Counted from the stretch's first letter, positions 44,700 through 53,585 are shown. The stretch is DNA of 56,073 nt from Candidatus Enterococcus murrayae (GCF_017315985.1 NZ_JAFLVR010000080.1:1-56073), one strand, 5' to 3'. Notes: generated by a model not told the origin, from the letters alone. Numbers and translations are program-made.

Positions 44700-46406
44700 T
44701 TAATCCACCCCCAACATCTGATCATTCGGCATTCCAGCCGGAATCATTGGTAGTACATGTTCTTTGTTGCAGATCATGACTTCTATCAGCATTGGACCTG
44801 GCTCAGCAAAAGCCTCCTGCAATTCTTTTTCCAAACTCCCAGCAGCAGAGATTTTCTTACTGCCGATTCCATAAGCTTCGGCCATTTTCATAAAGTCTGG
44901 CTGTTCATGGAAAACCGATTGAGACCGTCGTTCATTGAAAAATTTCTCCTGCCATTGGCGAACCATTCCTAGCGATTGATTGTTCAGCAAAACAAACTTG
45001 ATATCCAAATTGTGTTGATTCAAAATCGCCAATTCTTGATTGGTCATTTGGAATCCGCCATCTCCAACGAATACAACAACTGATTCATCTCTTTTGCCGA
45101 ACTTCACGCCGACTCCAGCGGGTATTCCATATCCCATTGTTCCTAGACCACCGCTGGTAATCAGCTGCTTAGGAAATTGGAATGGGTAGTATTGTGCTAC
45201 CCACATTTGATGCTGACCAACATCTGTTACGACATAGGACTGCCCTTTCGTGATTCGCCCTACAATCTCTATCACTTCTTGCGGCTTGATGATCTCTTCA
45301 TGGCGCTCATACTTCAATGGGTATTTCTGCTTACGTTCATCACAAAGTCCACGCCATTCTTCACAATTCGGAGCATCGATCTCAATCGACAGCATTTGCT
45401 GCAAAGCAATCTTGGCATCACCAACGATTGGCACATCCGTTTTAATAATTTTACCAATTTCAACTGGATCAACATCAATATGCGCAACTTTGGCATGCGG
45501 GGCGAAGGCTTCAGGAGAACAAGCCAAACGGTCGTCAAAGCGACTACCGATATTGATCAATAGATCGGCCTCCATCATCGCCATGTTTGCGGCATAGGTA
45601 CCATGCATCCCACCCATTCCCAAAAAGTTCGGGTCTTCATGCGACAGTAACCCTAAGCCTAATAATGTACTGACGGTCGGCAGTTGATATTTGTTAACAA
45701 ATTGACGCAATTCCTCTGCCCCATTCGCCGCTACAACTCCGCCGCCTACTAAAAGAAGCGGCTTTTTCGCTTTTTTCAATAAGCCCATCAAACGTTCGAC
45801 CTGTAATACCGATGGTGTCGTTGTAGGCTGATAGCTTTCCAAATGAACAGGCTCATCGATTTTAGGATTGGCTTTCAACGTTGTGATATCTTTTGGCAGA
45901 TCGATTAGGACTGGTCCTTTTCTGCCTGTTGTTGCAATATGAAATGCTTCATTAACGATACGTGGAAGCTCTTCTATATCCCGCACCTGATAATTATTTT
46001 TAGTGATCGGTACGGTGATACCTAACATATCCGCCTCTTGAAAAGCATCCTTACCAATTCCTGGAGTCGTTACCTGACCTGTGATTACGACTAATGGAAC
46101 AGAATCGATCATTGCATCCGCAATACCAGTCACGACATTGGTTGCCCCAGGTCCGCTAGTTACAATCACGACTCCCGGCTTACCGGTTGCTTTCGCGTAG
46201 CCCTCCGCCGCATGAACGGCTCCTTGCTCATGGCGTGTGAGAATATTCGGAATAGATTCATCATACAGTGAGTCATATAATGGTAAGACGGAACCTCCGG
46301 GATACCCAAAGATCAATTCAACTCCTTGATTTTCCAAACACTTGATTAACAAATCTGCGCCACTGTATAGATGTTCAGTCGCCATTTTTTGCTTCATCTC
46401 TTCCAT
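44700..46406 (-). CDS. ilvB: Acetolactate synthase large (catalytic) subunit
   Basis: 568-residue TPP enzyme condensing pyruvate with pyruvate or 2-oxobutanoate. The activating Glu is in RHEQGAVHAAEGYA (about 60), FAD/TPP motifs GGMHGTY and GDGGFQM near 455 are visible. I chose ATG 46406 because AGGAGG lies 7 bp before it; the ATG 6 bp upstream is too close. The presence of IlvN and the ilv neighbours marks it as the anabolic, not the catabolic AlsS, enzyme. Confidence 0.95.
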   Translation of the reverse strand: MEEMKQKMATEHLYSGADLLIKCLENQGVELIFGYPGGSVLPLYDSLYDESIPNILTRHEQGAVHAAEGYAKATGKPGVVIVTSGPGATNVVTGIADAMIDSVPLVVITGQVTTPGIGKDAFQEADMLGITVPITKNNYQVRDIEELPRIVNEAFHIATTGRKGPVLIDLPKDITTLKANPKIDEPVHLESYQPTTTPSVLQVERLMGLLKKAKKPLLLVGGGVVAANGAEELRQFVNKYQLPTVSTLLGLGLLSHEDPNFLGMGGMHGTYAANMAMMEADLLINIGSRFDDRLACSPEAFAPHAKVAHIDVDPVEIGKIIKTDVPIVGDAKIALQQMLSIEIDAPNCEEWRGLCDERKQKYPLKYERHEEIIKPQEVIEIVGRITKGQSYVVTDVGQHQMWVAQYYPFQFPKQLITSGGLGTMGYGIPAGVGVKFGKRDESVVVFVGDGGFQMTNQELAILNQHNLDIKFVLLNNQSLGMVRQWQEKFFNERRSQSVFHEQPDFMKMAEAYGIGSKKISAAGSLEKELQEAFAEPGPMLIEVMICNKEHVLPMIPAGMPNDQMLGVD

Positions 46407-46417
46407 CCCCATGCCTC

Positions 46418-48106
46418 CTATTCTTCAGGTAATTTCATGACACCGCCGGTATGTGCCGACGTGACCATTGCTGAGTAACGTGCCAACCAGCCTTTTTTCA
46501 CTTTTGGCTGGAACTTCGCTAAGTTTTCTTGTCGTTTTGCTAATTCTTCTGCTGACACATCGACATTCAATGCCCGATTCGTCAAATCGATCGTGATTTC
46601 ATCACCATCTTTGACTAATGCGATAGGCCCTCCAGCTGCTGCTTCTGGTGAAATGTGGCCAACAGCGATTCCCCGGGTAGCTCCAGAAAAGCGTCCATCA
46701 GTTATCAACGCCACATCTTTTCCTAAGCCGCGACCCACAATACTGGAAGTTGGTGCCAACATCTCCGGCATACCGGGACCTCCCTTTGGTCCCTCATAGC
46801 GAATCACAACGACATGTCCCTTTGTAACCGTATGATTGTCAATTGCCTCTACTGCCTCATCATGAGAAGCAAAACAAATCGCCTTTCCTTTAAAGACCTT
46901 GATACTCGGATCAACACCGCCGACCTTGATTACACTGCCTTCAGGTGCAATGTTTCCATAAAGAATCGAAAGTCCGCCAACAGGACTGTAAGGAGCGCTT
47001 TTCGGATGAATCACTTCTTCGTTCATGATTTTGGCTGAAGCTACACTGTCACGTAAAGATTCGCCGGTAACAGTGATACGATCTGAATGAATCGCTCCAT
47101 CAATGGAAACCAATTCATTGATAATTGCCGGTACACCGCCTGCTTCATGAACATCGTGCATGGAGTAACTAGAAGAAGGAGCAATTTTAGAGAGATACGG
47201 TACTCTTTTGGCGATCTCATTGATATCTGACTGATCGTACTCAATCTCCGCTTCATTGGCGATCGCTAAGGTGTGAAGAACAGTATTAGTAGAGCCACCC
47301 ATTGCCATGTCTAAAGCAAATGCATCATCAATAGCTTCTTTTGTGACGATATCACGCGGCTTGATCTGTTTTTTCACTAGCTCCATCAGCTTCTTGGCTG
47401 ATTCACGAACCAACTCGCGTCGCTCATCGGAAACCGCTAAGATCGTCCCATTGCCAGGTAATGCCAAACCTAAGATTTCCAATAAACAATTCATAGAGTT
47501 GGCCGTAAACATTCCTGCGCATGAACCGCAGGTTGGACAAGCATTTTGTTCCATAAATAGAAAGTCTTCTTTTGTCATCTGTCCTTCTTTAAAAGCACCG
47601 ACCGCTTCAAACATTGAAGAAAGAGTCGTTTGATGACCACGCGGATCGATCCCAGCTTTCATCGGTCCGCCTGAACAGAAGATCGATGGGACGTTGGTCC
47701 TCACAGCAGCCATGATCATTCCCGGTGTAATTTTGTCACAGTTGGGAATGTAAAACACGCCGTCAAACCAGTGAGCATTAATAACTGTTTCTGCTGCATC
47801 GGCGATCAATTCACGACTTGGCAACGAATAGCGCATCCCGATGTGCCCCATCGCGATCCCATCATCTACACCAATCGTGTTGAACTCAAATGGGATACCG
47901 CCAGCTTCGCGAATCGCTTCCTTTGCCACATCTGCGAGTTCTCGTAGGTGGACGTGCCCTGGTACAATATCGATATAAGAATTACAAATAGCAATAAATG
48001 GCTTCTCCATATCCTGGATATTTTTTACTTGGCCAGTCGCATATAGTAAGCTTCTAGCTGGTGCTGCATCAATTCCTTTTTTAATCTGATCACTTCTCAT
48101 AGTCAC
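46418..48106 (-). CDS. ilvD: Dihydroxy-acid dehydratase
   Basis: 562-residue iron-sulfur dehydratase, common to valine, isoleucine and leucine synthesis. Cluster cysteines are in NCDKITPGM, and [19 protein letters not shown] is the family signature. It is the first structural gene of the operon, behind the long attenuator leader. The order ilvD-ilvB-ilvN-ilvC-ilvA resembles the Lactococcus leu-ilv cluster without leu genes. Confidence 0.97.
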   Translation of the reverse strand: MTMRSDQIKKGIDAAPARSLLYATGQVKNIQDMEKPFIAICNSYIDIVPGHVHLRELADVAKEAIREAGGIPFEFNTIGVDDGIAMGHIGMRYSLPSRELIADAAETVINAHWFDGVFYIPNCDKITPGMIMAAVRTNVPSIFCSGGPMKAGIDPRGHQTTLSSMFEAVGAFKEGQMTKEDFLFMEQNACPTCGSCAGMFTANSMNCLLEILGLALPGNGTILAVSDERRELVRESAKKLMELVKKQIKPRDIVTKEAIDDAFALDMAMGGSTNTVLHTLAIANEAEIEYDQSDINEIAKRVPYLSKIAPSSSYSMHDVHEAGGVPAIINELVSIDGAIHSDRITVTGESLRDSVASAKIMNEEVIHPKSAPYSPVGGLSILYGNIAPEGSVIKVGGVDPSIKVFKGKAICFASHDEAVEAIDNHTVTKGHVVVIRYEGPKGGPGMPEMLAPTSSIVGRGLGKDVALITDGRFSGATRGIAVGHISPEAAAGGPIALVKDGDEITIDLTNRALNVDVSAEELAKRQENLAKFQPKVKKGWLARYSAMVTSAHTGGVMKLPEE

Positions 48107-48120
48107 ATCTCCCTACCTTC

Positions 48121-48154
48121 AAAAAAAGAGCATCCCATCAATAATGGGATGCTC
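48121..48154 (-). terminator. Attenuator terminator before ilvD
   Basis: In minus-strand sense GAGCATCCCAT-TATTG-ATGGGATGCTC is a perfect 11-bp stem followed by seven T's. It stands between the leader peptide and ilvD. Its 5' arm can pair instead with AATGGGAT at 48170-48163, the antiterminator. Confidence 0.93.
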
Positions 48155-48162
48155 TTGCAAGA

Positions 48163-48226
48163 ATCCCATTTCTAACGCAAATAGGACTCAAACTAACGGT
48201 TGTTTCTTTCCCGCGTTCTAAGTCCT
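48163..48226 (-). promoter_or_regulatory. Antiterminator and pause-hairpin segments of the ilv leader
   Basis: In minus-strand sense segment 1 AGGACT (48226-48221, last leader codons) can pair with segment 2 AGTCCT (48188-48183); AACGC (48217-48213) can pair with GCGTT (48178-48174). Segment 2 continues into AATGGGAT (48170-48163), which matches the 5' arm of the terminator ATCCCATT. These are mutually exclusive pairings, typical of ribosome-mediated attenuation. Confidence 0.72.
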
Positions 48227-48283
48227 GGACTCAATAATTAATAAGACGATGCCATCAAAATTATTGTATTTACTCTTGCGCAT
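48218..48283 (-). CDS. ilv leader peptide (attenuation)
   Basis: A 21-residue ORF with AGGAG 9 bp before its ATG. It contains six consecutive branched-chain codons, ATC GTC TTA TTA ATT ATT (IVLLII), then ESRT and a TAG. A ribosome stalling there for lack of charged tRNA would cover segment 1 and let the antiterminator form, so low Ile, Val or Leu should raise operon expression. Known precedent: the Lactococcus lactis leu-ilv and enteric ilv leader peptides. Confidence 0.88.
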   Translation of the reverse strand: MRKSKYNNFDGIVLLIIESRT

Positions 48284-48331
48284 AAAAATCGGCTCCTCAT
48301 TTTTCTAATAATATCTTAATCATTTTTTTAT

Positions 48332-48360
48332 ACTATACAGTTCATAAGATTAAAAGTCAA
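48332..48360 (-). promoter_or_regulatory. Promoter of the ilv operon
   Basis: In minus-strand sense TTGACT (48360-48355) and TATAGT (48337-48332) are separated by exactly 17 bp, close to the sigma-A consensus. Transcription should begin near 48325, 220 bp before ilvD, giving the attenuator leader. Confidence 0.85.
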
Positions 48361-48362
48361 TG

Positions 48363-48377
48363 AATTTTCAGAATATT
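48363..48377. promoter_or_regulatory. CodY-like box upstream of the ilv promoter
   Basis: AATTTTCAGAATATT matches the CodY consensus AATTTTCWGAAAATT at 14 of 15 positions, and sits 2 bp upstream of the -35. In relatives CodY with bound isoleucine represses ilv genes in rich medium. Position would allow interference with polymerase. Binding is inferred. Confidence 0.65.
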
Positions 48378-48540
48378 TTCTAATTTAGTATTTTTTTGGT
48401 TTCTCTACCGGAATAACCAAAGTTAGACAAGTCCATAATACTAATCCGTACCCGCTCAACAATCACAAACTTTTGATTAATCATTGCAAAAGAAGAAAGT
48501 TAATAAACAGAAAGTTTTTTTGAAAAAAACTTAACAAAAT

Positions 48541-48597
48541 GAAAGTAAACGATCCTATTTCCTATCAATGACGATAGTATATGATCGTTTGACTTTC
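48541..48597 (-). terminator. Probable terminator downstream of the ABC exporter operon
   Basis: In minus-strand sense GAAAGTCAAACGATC pairs with GATCGTTTACTTTC, enclosing an inner CTATC/GATAG hairpin; a long T-rich tract follows at about 48540-48510. It lies 64 bp after the exporter stop. The rest of 48378-48660 contains only an A/T-rich perfect inverted repeat near 48511-48531 and no gene that I see. Confidence 0.6.
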
Positions 48598-48660
48598 TCT
48601 TTAGTTTTTGAAACTTCATTCAATACAAAGTTAGCATTTGCGGATTTTTTTGATCTAGTC

Positions 48661-50466
48661 TTATCCAGCAAACTGGCTATTATACAGCGTTGCATAAAAG
48701 TCGCCTTTTTTCATTAGGCTCCGATGACTTCCCTGCTCGATAATCGAACCGTCTTTCATTACCAGAATCAAATCAGCGTTTTTGATCGTCGATAGACGGT
48801 GTGCAATCACGAAGCTAGTCCGCTCGGCTGTCAGCTGATCCATTGCCTGCTGGATCAGCCCTTCTGTTCTCGTATCCACACTAGAAGTTGCCTCATCTAA
48901 GATTAATAATTGCGGATTCGCTAAGATTGCTCTCGCTATTGTCAACAGCTGTTGCTGTCCTTGGGATATTTGACTGCCATCTGAAGAGATGATTGTGTCA
49001 TAGCCATCAGGCAGCGTGCGGATAAAATGATGGCATTGAGCATCTTTAGCGGCTTGGATAATTTCCTTTCTGCTTGCTTCAGGTCGTCCATAAGCAATAT
49101 TATCCGCCACCGTTCCTTCAAACAGCCAGGTATCCTGTAAAACTATCCCAAATTTTTGTCGTATCGCTGCACGTGAAAAGTGACTGATGTTCTTTCCGTC
49201 AACCTCGATTTGACCACCTGTCATTTCATAAAAACGCATCAGTAAGTTAATCATCGTTGTCTTACCGGCGCCGGTTGGTCCGACGATGGCTACCATTTGT
49301 TTCGGCTTCACTTTAAAATTAACATCCTCCATCAAGAGACGATCCGGTGTATAGCCGAAAGCTACGTGTTTAAAGACTACTTCCCCACGAAGATCTTCTG
49401 GAACTGCAACATTCAATATCTCTTCTGTTTCCTCTTCAAGATCCAAAATCTCGAAGATTCGTTCTAGTGCCGCAAAAGCACTTTGCAAACTATTGATAAC
49501 GTATGAAACCTGAGTTATTGGTTCAGAAACCTGGTTTACATATTGCAGGTAAGCTTGAACTAAGCCAATCGACAGTTGACCATTAATCACCATAATCCCG
49601 CCAACAACTGCGCTAGTAACAAACCCTAGCTGATTGATCAATCGGATTAAAGGATTGATAGCAAAGCTGACAAATTGCGCTTTTTTAAAGGCTTGAAACT
49701 GCGCTTCATTCAATTTATCCAGCTCATCCGCTGTTTCTTTTTGTCGGTTATAGGCCTTGATCAAAAGATTTCCCGAATAGTTTTCCTCTGCCTTTGTGCC
49801 TACAGCTCCCAAAGCCTCCTGGTTCTCAGAGAAATACTCCTGATTTTTATGTGCCAAACGATTCGTTAAAAGAAGACTGATTAATAGAATGACTACGATT
49901 CCCAGCGTTAACAATGGACTCAAATAGACCATCAGCCCCAGACCGATGACGATCGACAGAATCGCCGAAATCATTTGCATCAATCCGACTTGCAGAACTT
50001 CTGAGACTTTGTCTAAATCCAACGTGGTTCTAGTCAAAATGTCACCGGTTTTATAGTGATCAAACTCCCTCATCGGCAAATGATTCAGCTTCTCGGTCAC
50101 CGTCTTTCTTAGACGCAAAGTCAACGTTTCAGCGACACTCGCCATTGTGTACTCCTGCAACAGCGAAAACAGCGAAATACCGCTCCATGCTAGAAAAAGC
50201 AGAAATACCGGACGCAGCAAAGCTGAAAATAAGTTTTCTAGCGCTACTTGACCTGTTTGGATCAATCGAATAATCTCATCCAGCCCCCATCCCAAAATTA
50301 GAGGTGTAAATGCCATCAAAGTGGCAAAACACACGGCTGAGGCAATAATGATGACAAAGCGCCCTTTCTGCTCTAACAGCAACTTGAATAACCGAATCCC
50401 GGTCTTTTTAAACTCTTTTGGCGTTTCTGTATCTATCTTTTTTCCATCAGCTTGCTTGATGCTCAT
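48661..50466 (-). CDS. Heterodimeric ABC exporter subunit with canonical Walker B
   Basis: 601-residue ABC-type exporter half (start MSIKQADG at 50466 with GGAGGGG upstream; a longer reading has no good site). Six transmembrane helices in the first 330 residues, then the ATPase: Walker A GPTGAGKT (396-403), signature degenerate as SQGQQ (501-505) and Walker B LILDEA with the catalytic Glu525 intact. The degenerate signature pairs with the partner's defective Walker B in one site, the hallmark of LmrCD/BmrCD-type multidrug exporters. The gene order and MerR neighbour resemble E. faecalis efrEF/chlR, from memory. It overlaps the upstream exporter gene by 20 bp. Confidence 0.88.
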   Translation of the reverse strand: MSIKQADGKKIDTETPKEFKKTGIRLFKLLLEQKGRFVIIIASAVCFATLMAFTPLILGWGLDEIIRLIQTGQVALENLFSALLRPVFLLFLAWSGISLFSLLQEYTMASVAETLTLRLRKTVTEKLNHLPMREFDHYKTGDILTRTTLDLDKVSEVLQVGLMQMISAILSIVIGLGLMVYLSPLLTLGIVVILLISLLLTNRLAHKNQEYFSENQEALGAVGTKAEENYSGNLLIKAYNRQKETADELDKLNEAQFQAFKKAQFVSFAINPLIRLINQLGFVTSAVVGGIMVINGQLSIGLVQAYLQYVNQVSEPITQVSYVINSLQSAFAALERIFEILDLEEETEEILNVAVPEDLRGEVVFKHVAFGYTPDRLLMEDVNFKVKPKQMVAIVGPTGAGKTTMINLLMRFYEMTGGQIEVDGKNISHFSRAAIRQKFGIVLQDTWLFEGTVADNIAYGRPEASRKEIIQAAKDAQCHHFIRTLPDGYDTIISSDGSQISQGQQQLLTIARAILANPQLLILDEATSSVDTRTEGLIQQAMDQLTAERTSFVIAHRLSTIKNADLILVMKDGSIIEQGSHRSLMKKGDFYATLYNSQFAG

Positions 50467-52189
50467 GCTTTTTCCCCTCCATTCCTTGAGATTTAGCAAA
50501 TTCTTGGTACACACTGCAGGTTTGAAGCAATTCTTCATGTGTTCCTTTACCGACTATCTTACCTTCTTCTAAGACAATAATCTGATCCGCATCCTTGATT
50601 GTCGAAAGTCGTTGGGCAACGATCACAATCGCTGCATCTGAAAGATTACTCTTCAATGCTTTACGCAGCTTAGCATCTGTTTGATAGTCCAAAGCTGAAA
50701 AACTATCGTCAAAAAAATATAGCTCTGCCGGTTTGATCAATGCTCGAGCAATACTCAAACGCTGTTTCTGACCACCAGAAAAATTATTGCCTTTTTGTGC
50801 AACAAACGCATTGTATTGACCAGCTAGATGAGCAATGAATTCTTCGGCTTGAGCTGCTTTTGCCGCCTGTTTCATCTCCTCCTCTGTCGCCTGAGGGTTA
50901 CCAAAAAGGAAGTTTTCCTTCACAGTTCCGCTAAATAGGAAGGCTTTCTGTGGAACATAACTAATTCGCTCTCTCAAGGCTTCCTGAGTAACAGTTTGAA
51001 TGGGTTCGCCCAAGAAACGAATCTCTCCCTTAGTCGTGTCTCTTAGACGTAACAATGCTTTAGCAATTGTACTTTTTCCGGAGCCGGTACCGCCGACGAT
51101 TGCGGTCACACCTTTAGAAATTTCAAAAGTGATATCCGATAAAACGGCTTCTTCAGCACCACTGTAAGCAAAATCAACGTGATCAAAAACCGCGATCGGT
51201 CTGTCTTCTCTCCACTCAAAGGAGGATTTTGCTCCATCAACAATTTCTTCTTGCTTATTCAATACTTCGCCAATTCGTTCCAATGAGGCCCACGCCTTGG
51301 GAATCATTACAATTACCATTGCAGCCATTGTCAAAAACCACAAGCTCAAAACAGTGTACTCACTGATTGCCGTCAGACTGCCAATCGGAACAGCTCCTTG
51401 AGCCACAATGACACCTCCAAAAGCTAGGACGGCAGTCATTCCTATGCCCATCACCAGATTAACAGTCGGATTCAACACAGCGAACAGCTTATTTACTCGA
51501 ATCATAACCTCTGAATAATCGGTAAATGTGGCATCTGTTCGTTTCTTTTCAAAACTTGTCTTATTAAATGCACGAATAACTCGAACACCTGTATAAAACT
51601 CTCTCAGGATTTGCATCATTTTATCCATCCGCTGCTGCATCACATCTGCCAACGGAATAGCTTTTTTGATTACTAAAAGTGATACGACCGAAAATAGTGT
51701 GATCGACGCAATCGGAATCCATACAAACTGCCACGAAATCGTTCCAGTTAAAACAATGGATGCCAAACAGATCAATGGTGCTGGAATGATCATTTGAAAA
51801 ACCATCATCATAATCTGCTGGATATTCATAATATCACTAGTCGTCCGAGCAAGTAATGTGGCCGTTCCAAACTCATCCATATCAGCCATTGATAAGCGCT
51901 GTGTTTTATCAACCAGTTGTTTCCGTAAAAAATACCCAAAACGACCAGCTAAAATCGCTGAATAATAGCTTGCAATAATCGAAACAACACCCGTTAGCAC
52001 AGTTATTCCCAGCATGAAAATGCCGTTTTGCCAAATCGCCCCTTGATCTTGAGTGACAATTCCTTCATCAATAATTTCAGCAACATAGTAAGGAATCATC
52101 AATGTTCCAACAGCTTGCACAATCATTAAGATGAAGGTGCCTAAGAACATCCGTTGATATTCTTTGAAAAAGATTTTGAATAGTTTCAT
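50447..52189 (-). CDS. Heterodimeric ABC exporter subunit with degenerate Walker B
   Basis: 580-residue exporter half with six predicted helices in residues 15-310 and an ATPase with Walker A GGTGSGKS (366-373), canonical signature FSGGQKQR (470-477) and Walker B YFFDDS, in which Asp495 replaces the catalytic Glu. It is the first gene of the operon, translated from ATG 52189 behind AGGAGG. Together with its partner it should form one active and one degenerate nucleotide site. Drug or antiseptic export is inferred from family and MerR control. The first ORF of a divergent pair with the regulator. Confidence 0.88.
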   Translation of the reverse strand: MKLFKIFFKEYQRMFLGTFILMIVQAVGTLMIPYYVAEIIDEGIVTQDQGAIWQNGIFMLGITVLTGVVSIIASYYSAILAGRFGYFLRKQLVDKTQRLSMADMDEFGTATLLARTTSDIMNIQQIMMMVFQMIIPAPLICLASIVLTGTISWQFVWIPIASITLFSVVSLLVIKKAIPLADVMQQRMDKMMQILREFYTGVRVIRAFNKTSFEKKRTDATFTDYSEVMIRVNKLFAVLNPTVNLVMGIGMTAVLAFGGVIVAQGAVPIGSLTAISEYTVLSLWFLTMAAMVIVMIPKAWASLERIGEVLNKQEEIVDGAKSSFEWREDRPIAVFDHVDFAYSGAEEAVLSDITFEISKGVTAIVGGTGSGKSTIAKALLRLRDTTKGEIRFLGEPIQTVTQEALRERISYVPQKAFLFSGTVKENFLFGNPQATEEEMKQAAKAAQAEEFIAHLAGQYNAFVAQKGNNFSGGQKQRLSIARALIKPAELYFFDDSFSALDYQTDAKLRKALKSNLSDAAIVIVAQRLSTIKDADQIIVLEEGKIVGKGTHEELLQTCSVYQEFAKSQGMEGKKHEHQAS

Positions 52190-52214
52190 CTTTTTTACCT
52201 CCTCTTCCTATGGT

Positions 52215-52245
52215 AGGATAAACTGTAACGCAACGTTACAGTCAA
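52215..52245 (-). promoter_or_regulatory. MerR-type promoter with 19-bp spacer and operator palindrome
   Basis: In minus-strand sense TTGACT (52245-52240) and TATCCT (52220-52215) are 19 bp apart, the over-long spacing that MerR-family activators correct by twisting DNA. The spacer holds the palindrome CTGTAACG-CAA-CGTTACAG (52223-52241, perfect 8-bp arms). It drives the exporter genes and lies in the gap to the divergent regulator gene. Confidence 0.85.
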
Positions 52246-52264
52246 GCAAGGAGTGAACTTTTTT

Positions 52265-53137
52265 ATGAAGAAGTATCTGACAATCAGTGAGATGGCGAAA
52301 TACGCCGGTGTCAGTCGGCGAACATTGATCTATTATGATCAAATCGATCTATTTAAACCAGCAAAAATTGGTGAAAACGGCTATCGTTATTATGGGATTG
52401 ATCAATATTTTGAGTTAGATGTCATTTTGCTGCTGAAAAATCTTGATGTTTCCTTGGAAGATATCCATTTATTCTTGAAAAATCGAAATGTGGATTATGT
52501 ACTAGAAGGTTTTATGCGGCAAAAGCAAAAGGTTGACGAGCAGATAAAGAAGCTGAATGTTATCCGTGGCTCTTTGGATAATTATATTGAACGTTATACG
52601 ACGTTGAAGAATTTCGATTTGGAATCGATCACCCTCTCCTTTCGTGAATCCGAGTCCTTTGTGATTTCCGAGACGATAGAAAACTTTGACGACATTGATT
52701 CAGTGCAAATCTACGGTCGCTTCTATTCCTCGGTAGACAGCAGCGATCTGTTTAGCGGCTATCCAATCGGTTTCTTAGTAGATGGTTCTGCCTTCTACCA
52801 AGAAAACTTTCACGCAGCTCCTTACCGTGCCTTAGTAAAAATTCCAGAAGACCGACTACACCTTTATGATAAACAGCGTGTTGTCAAACGGCCAGCAGGC
52901 ACTTATGTCTCCGGCTTCATGAAAGATGAGATTCATCATATCAATACCTTTAACAACCGCTTCAGAAATTACCTGAAGAAAAATAACTTGGAATTGAATG
53001 GTGATATTTGGGAATTGCTGTGGCAGGATGAAACGACTTCTGAGTATCCAGAAGATCAGGTATTTGAGGTACTGATACCAGTCAAACAGAGTCAGCTGAA
53101 TAACCTTGACAGTCCATCAATAGAGATGATAGGATGA
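52265..53137 (+). CDS. MerR-family activator with C-terminal effector domain
   Basis: 290-residue regulator (ATG 52265 after AAGGAG; the GTG reading 12 bp earlier overlaps the site). Winged helix-turn-helix MerR domain (about 1-75: ISEMAKYAGVSRRTLIYYD), a coiled-coil linker (85-125) and a C-terminal GyrI/BmrR-like effector-binding domain (about 135-285). It likely binds the palindrome at 52223-52241 and senses a hydrophobic drug or antiseptic. Resembles E. faecalis ChlR in setting, from memory only. Divergent from the exporter genes, 75 bp away. Confidence 0.88.
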   Translation: MKKYLTISEMAKYAGVSRRTLIYYDQIDLFKPAKIGENGYRYYGIDQYFELDVILLLKNLDVSLEDIHLFLKNRNVDYVLEGFMRQKQKVDEQIKKLNVIRGSLDNYIERYTTLKNFDLESITLSFRESESFVISETIENFDDIDSVQIYGRFYSSVDSSDLFSGYPIGFLVDGSAFYQENFHAAPYRALVKIPEDRLHLYDKQRVVKRPAGTYVSGFMKDEIHHINTFNNRFRNYLKKNNLELNGDIWELLWQDETTSEYPEDQVFEVLIPVKQSQLNNLDSPSIEMIG

Positions 53138-53166
53138 TAAAGAGTTTAAAGAAGGGAGAGAGTACG

Positions 53167-53268
53167 ATGATTAAGACTAAAAAACTAAACCTAATACAAT
53201 TGATTGATCTGCAGCATTCGTTTTATTTGATCAGAAAGTCTTCTTCTGCTGGCTCTCTAGATTCTTAA
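53167..53268 (+). CDS. Possible 33-residue peptide
   Basis: ATG at 53167 with GGGAGAG 6-8 bp upstream opens a frame ending at TAA 53268. The product begins MIKTKKLNLIQLIDL, basic at the start and serine-rich at the end. It sits between the MerR gene and its terminator, so it would be co-transcribed. No homologue known to me; may be chance. Confidence 0.35.
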   Translation: MIKTKKLNLIQLIDLQHSFYLIRKSSSAGSLDS

Positions 53269-53284
53269 ATAAAGCCTATTTGTT

Positions 53285-53318
53285 AAACTGTCAATCATAT
53301 GATTGACAGTTTTTATTT
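53285..53318 (+). terminator. Terminator after the MerR gene
   Basis: AAACTGTCAATC-ATAT-GATTGACAGTTT is a perfect 12-bp stem followed by T-rich sequence. Confidence 0.88.
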
Positions 53319-53504
53319 TGTGAGCAATGCTTTTCACAGTTTATTAAGTTCAAGCTGTGAACAAGATGCTTTATCTAATTTAACAGCAGCCCGTGCGAAT
53401 CGACGCATAAATGTTCTCCCTTCTGCGGAGACAGCTGCCAATCATTTTTCTAAAGCGATCAATGACACTAAATTTATACAAACAAATTCCTGGAGGTGTT
53501 TCCT

Positions 53505-53546
53505 ATGAGTGGAAAGAAAATGAAACTAGAGACAGATACAAATTAA
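53505..53546 (+). CDS. Possible 13-residue leader peptide upstream of rtcB
   Basis: ATG 53505 is preceded by a strong TGGAGGTG with spacing 5-6 and opens a 13-residue frame, MSGKKMKLETDTN. It ends 39 bp before the rtcB start. The strong ribosome binding site in front of so short a frame suggests translation, possibly as a leader. The stretch 53319-53504 has no gene that I can support. Confidence 0.35.
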   Translation: MSGKKMKLETDTN

Positions 53547-53585
53547 TACGAGGAATTCGACGATTCCTCACAGAGAGGAATAGAA

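Noticed and set aside
45177-45563. 128- and 115-residue ORFs opposite ilvB
   Set aside because: Shadows of a conserved enzyme gene; the reading frames are open only because of its codon bias.
48118-48300. T-box riboswitch before ilvD
   Set aside because: No T-box consensus or specifier stem is visible; a leader peptide with branched-chain codons and classical alternative hairpins explains the region better.
53319-53504. tRNA-like RNA before rtcB
   Set aside because: I looked for T-arm and acceptor pairing, because some rtcB loci carry such RNAs, but found no cloverleaf.
53299-53508. 69-residue ORF between the MerR gene and rtcB
   Set aside because: Its ATG lies in the loop of the terminator hairpin, it has no ribosome binding site and no recognisable domain; treated as spurious.
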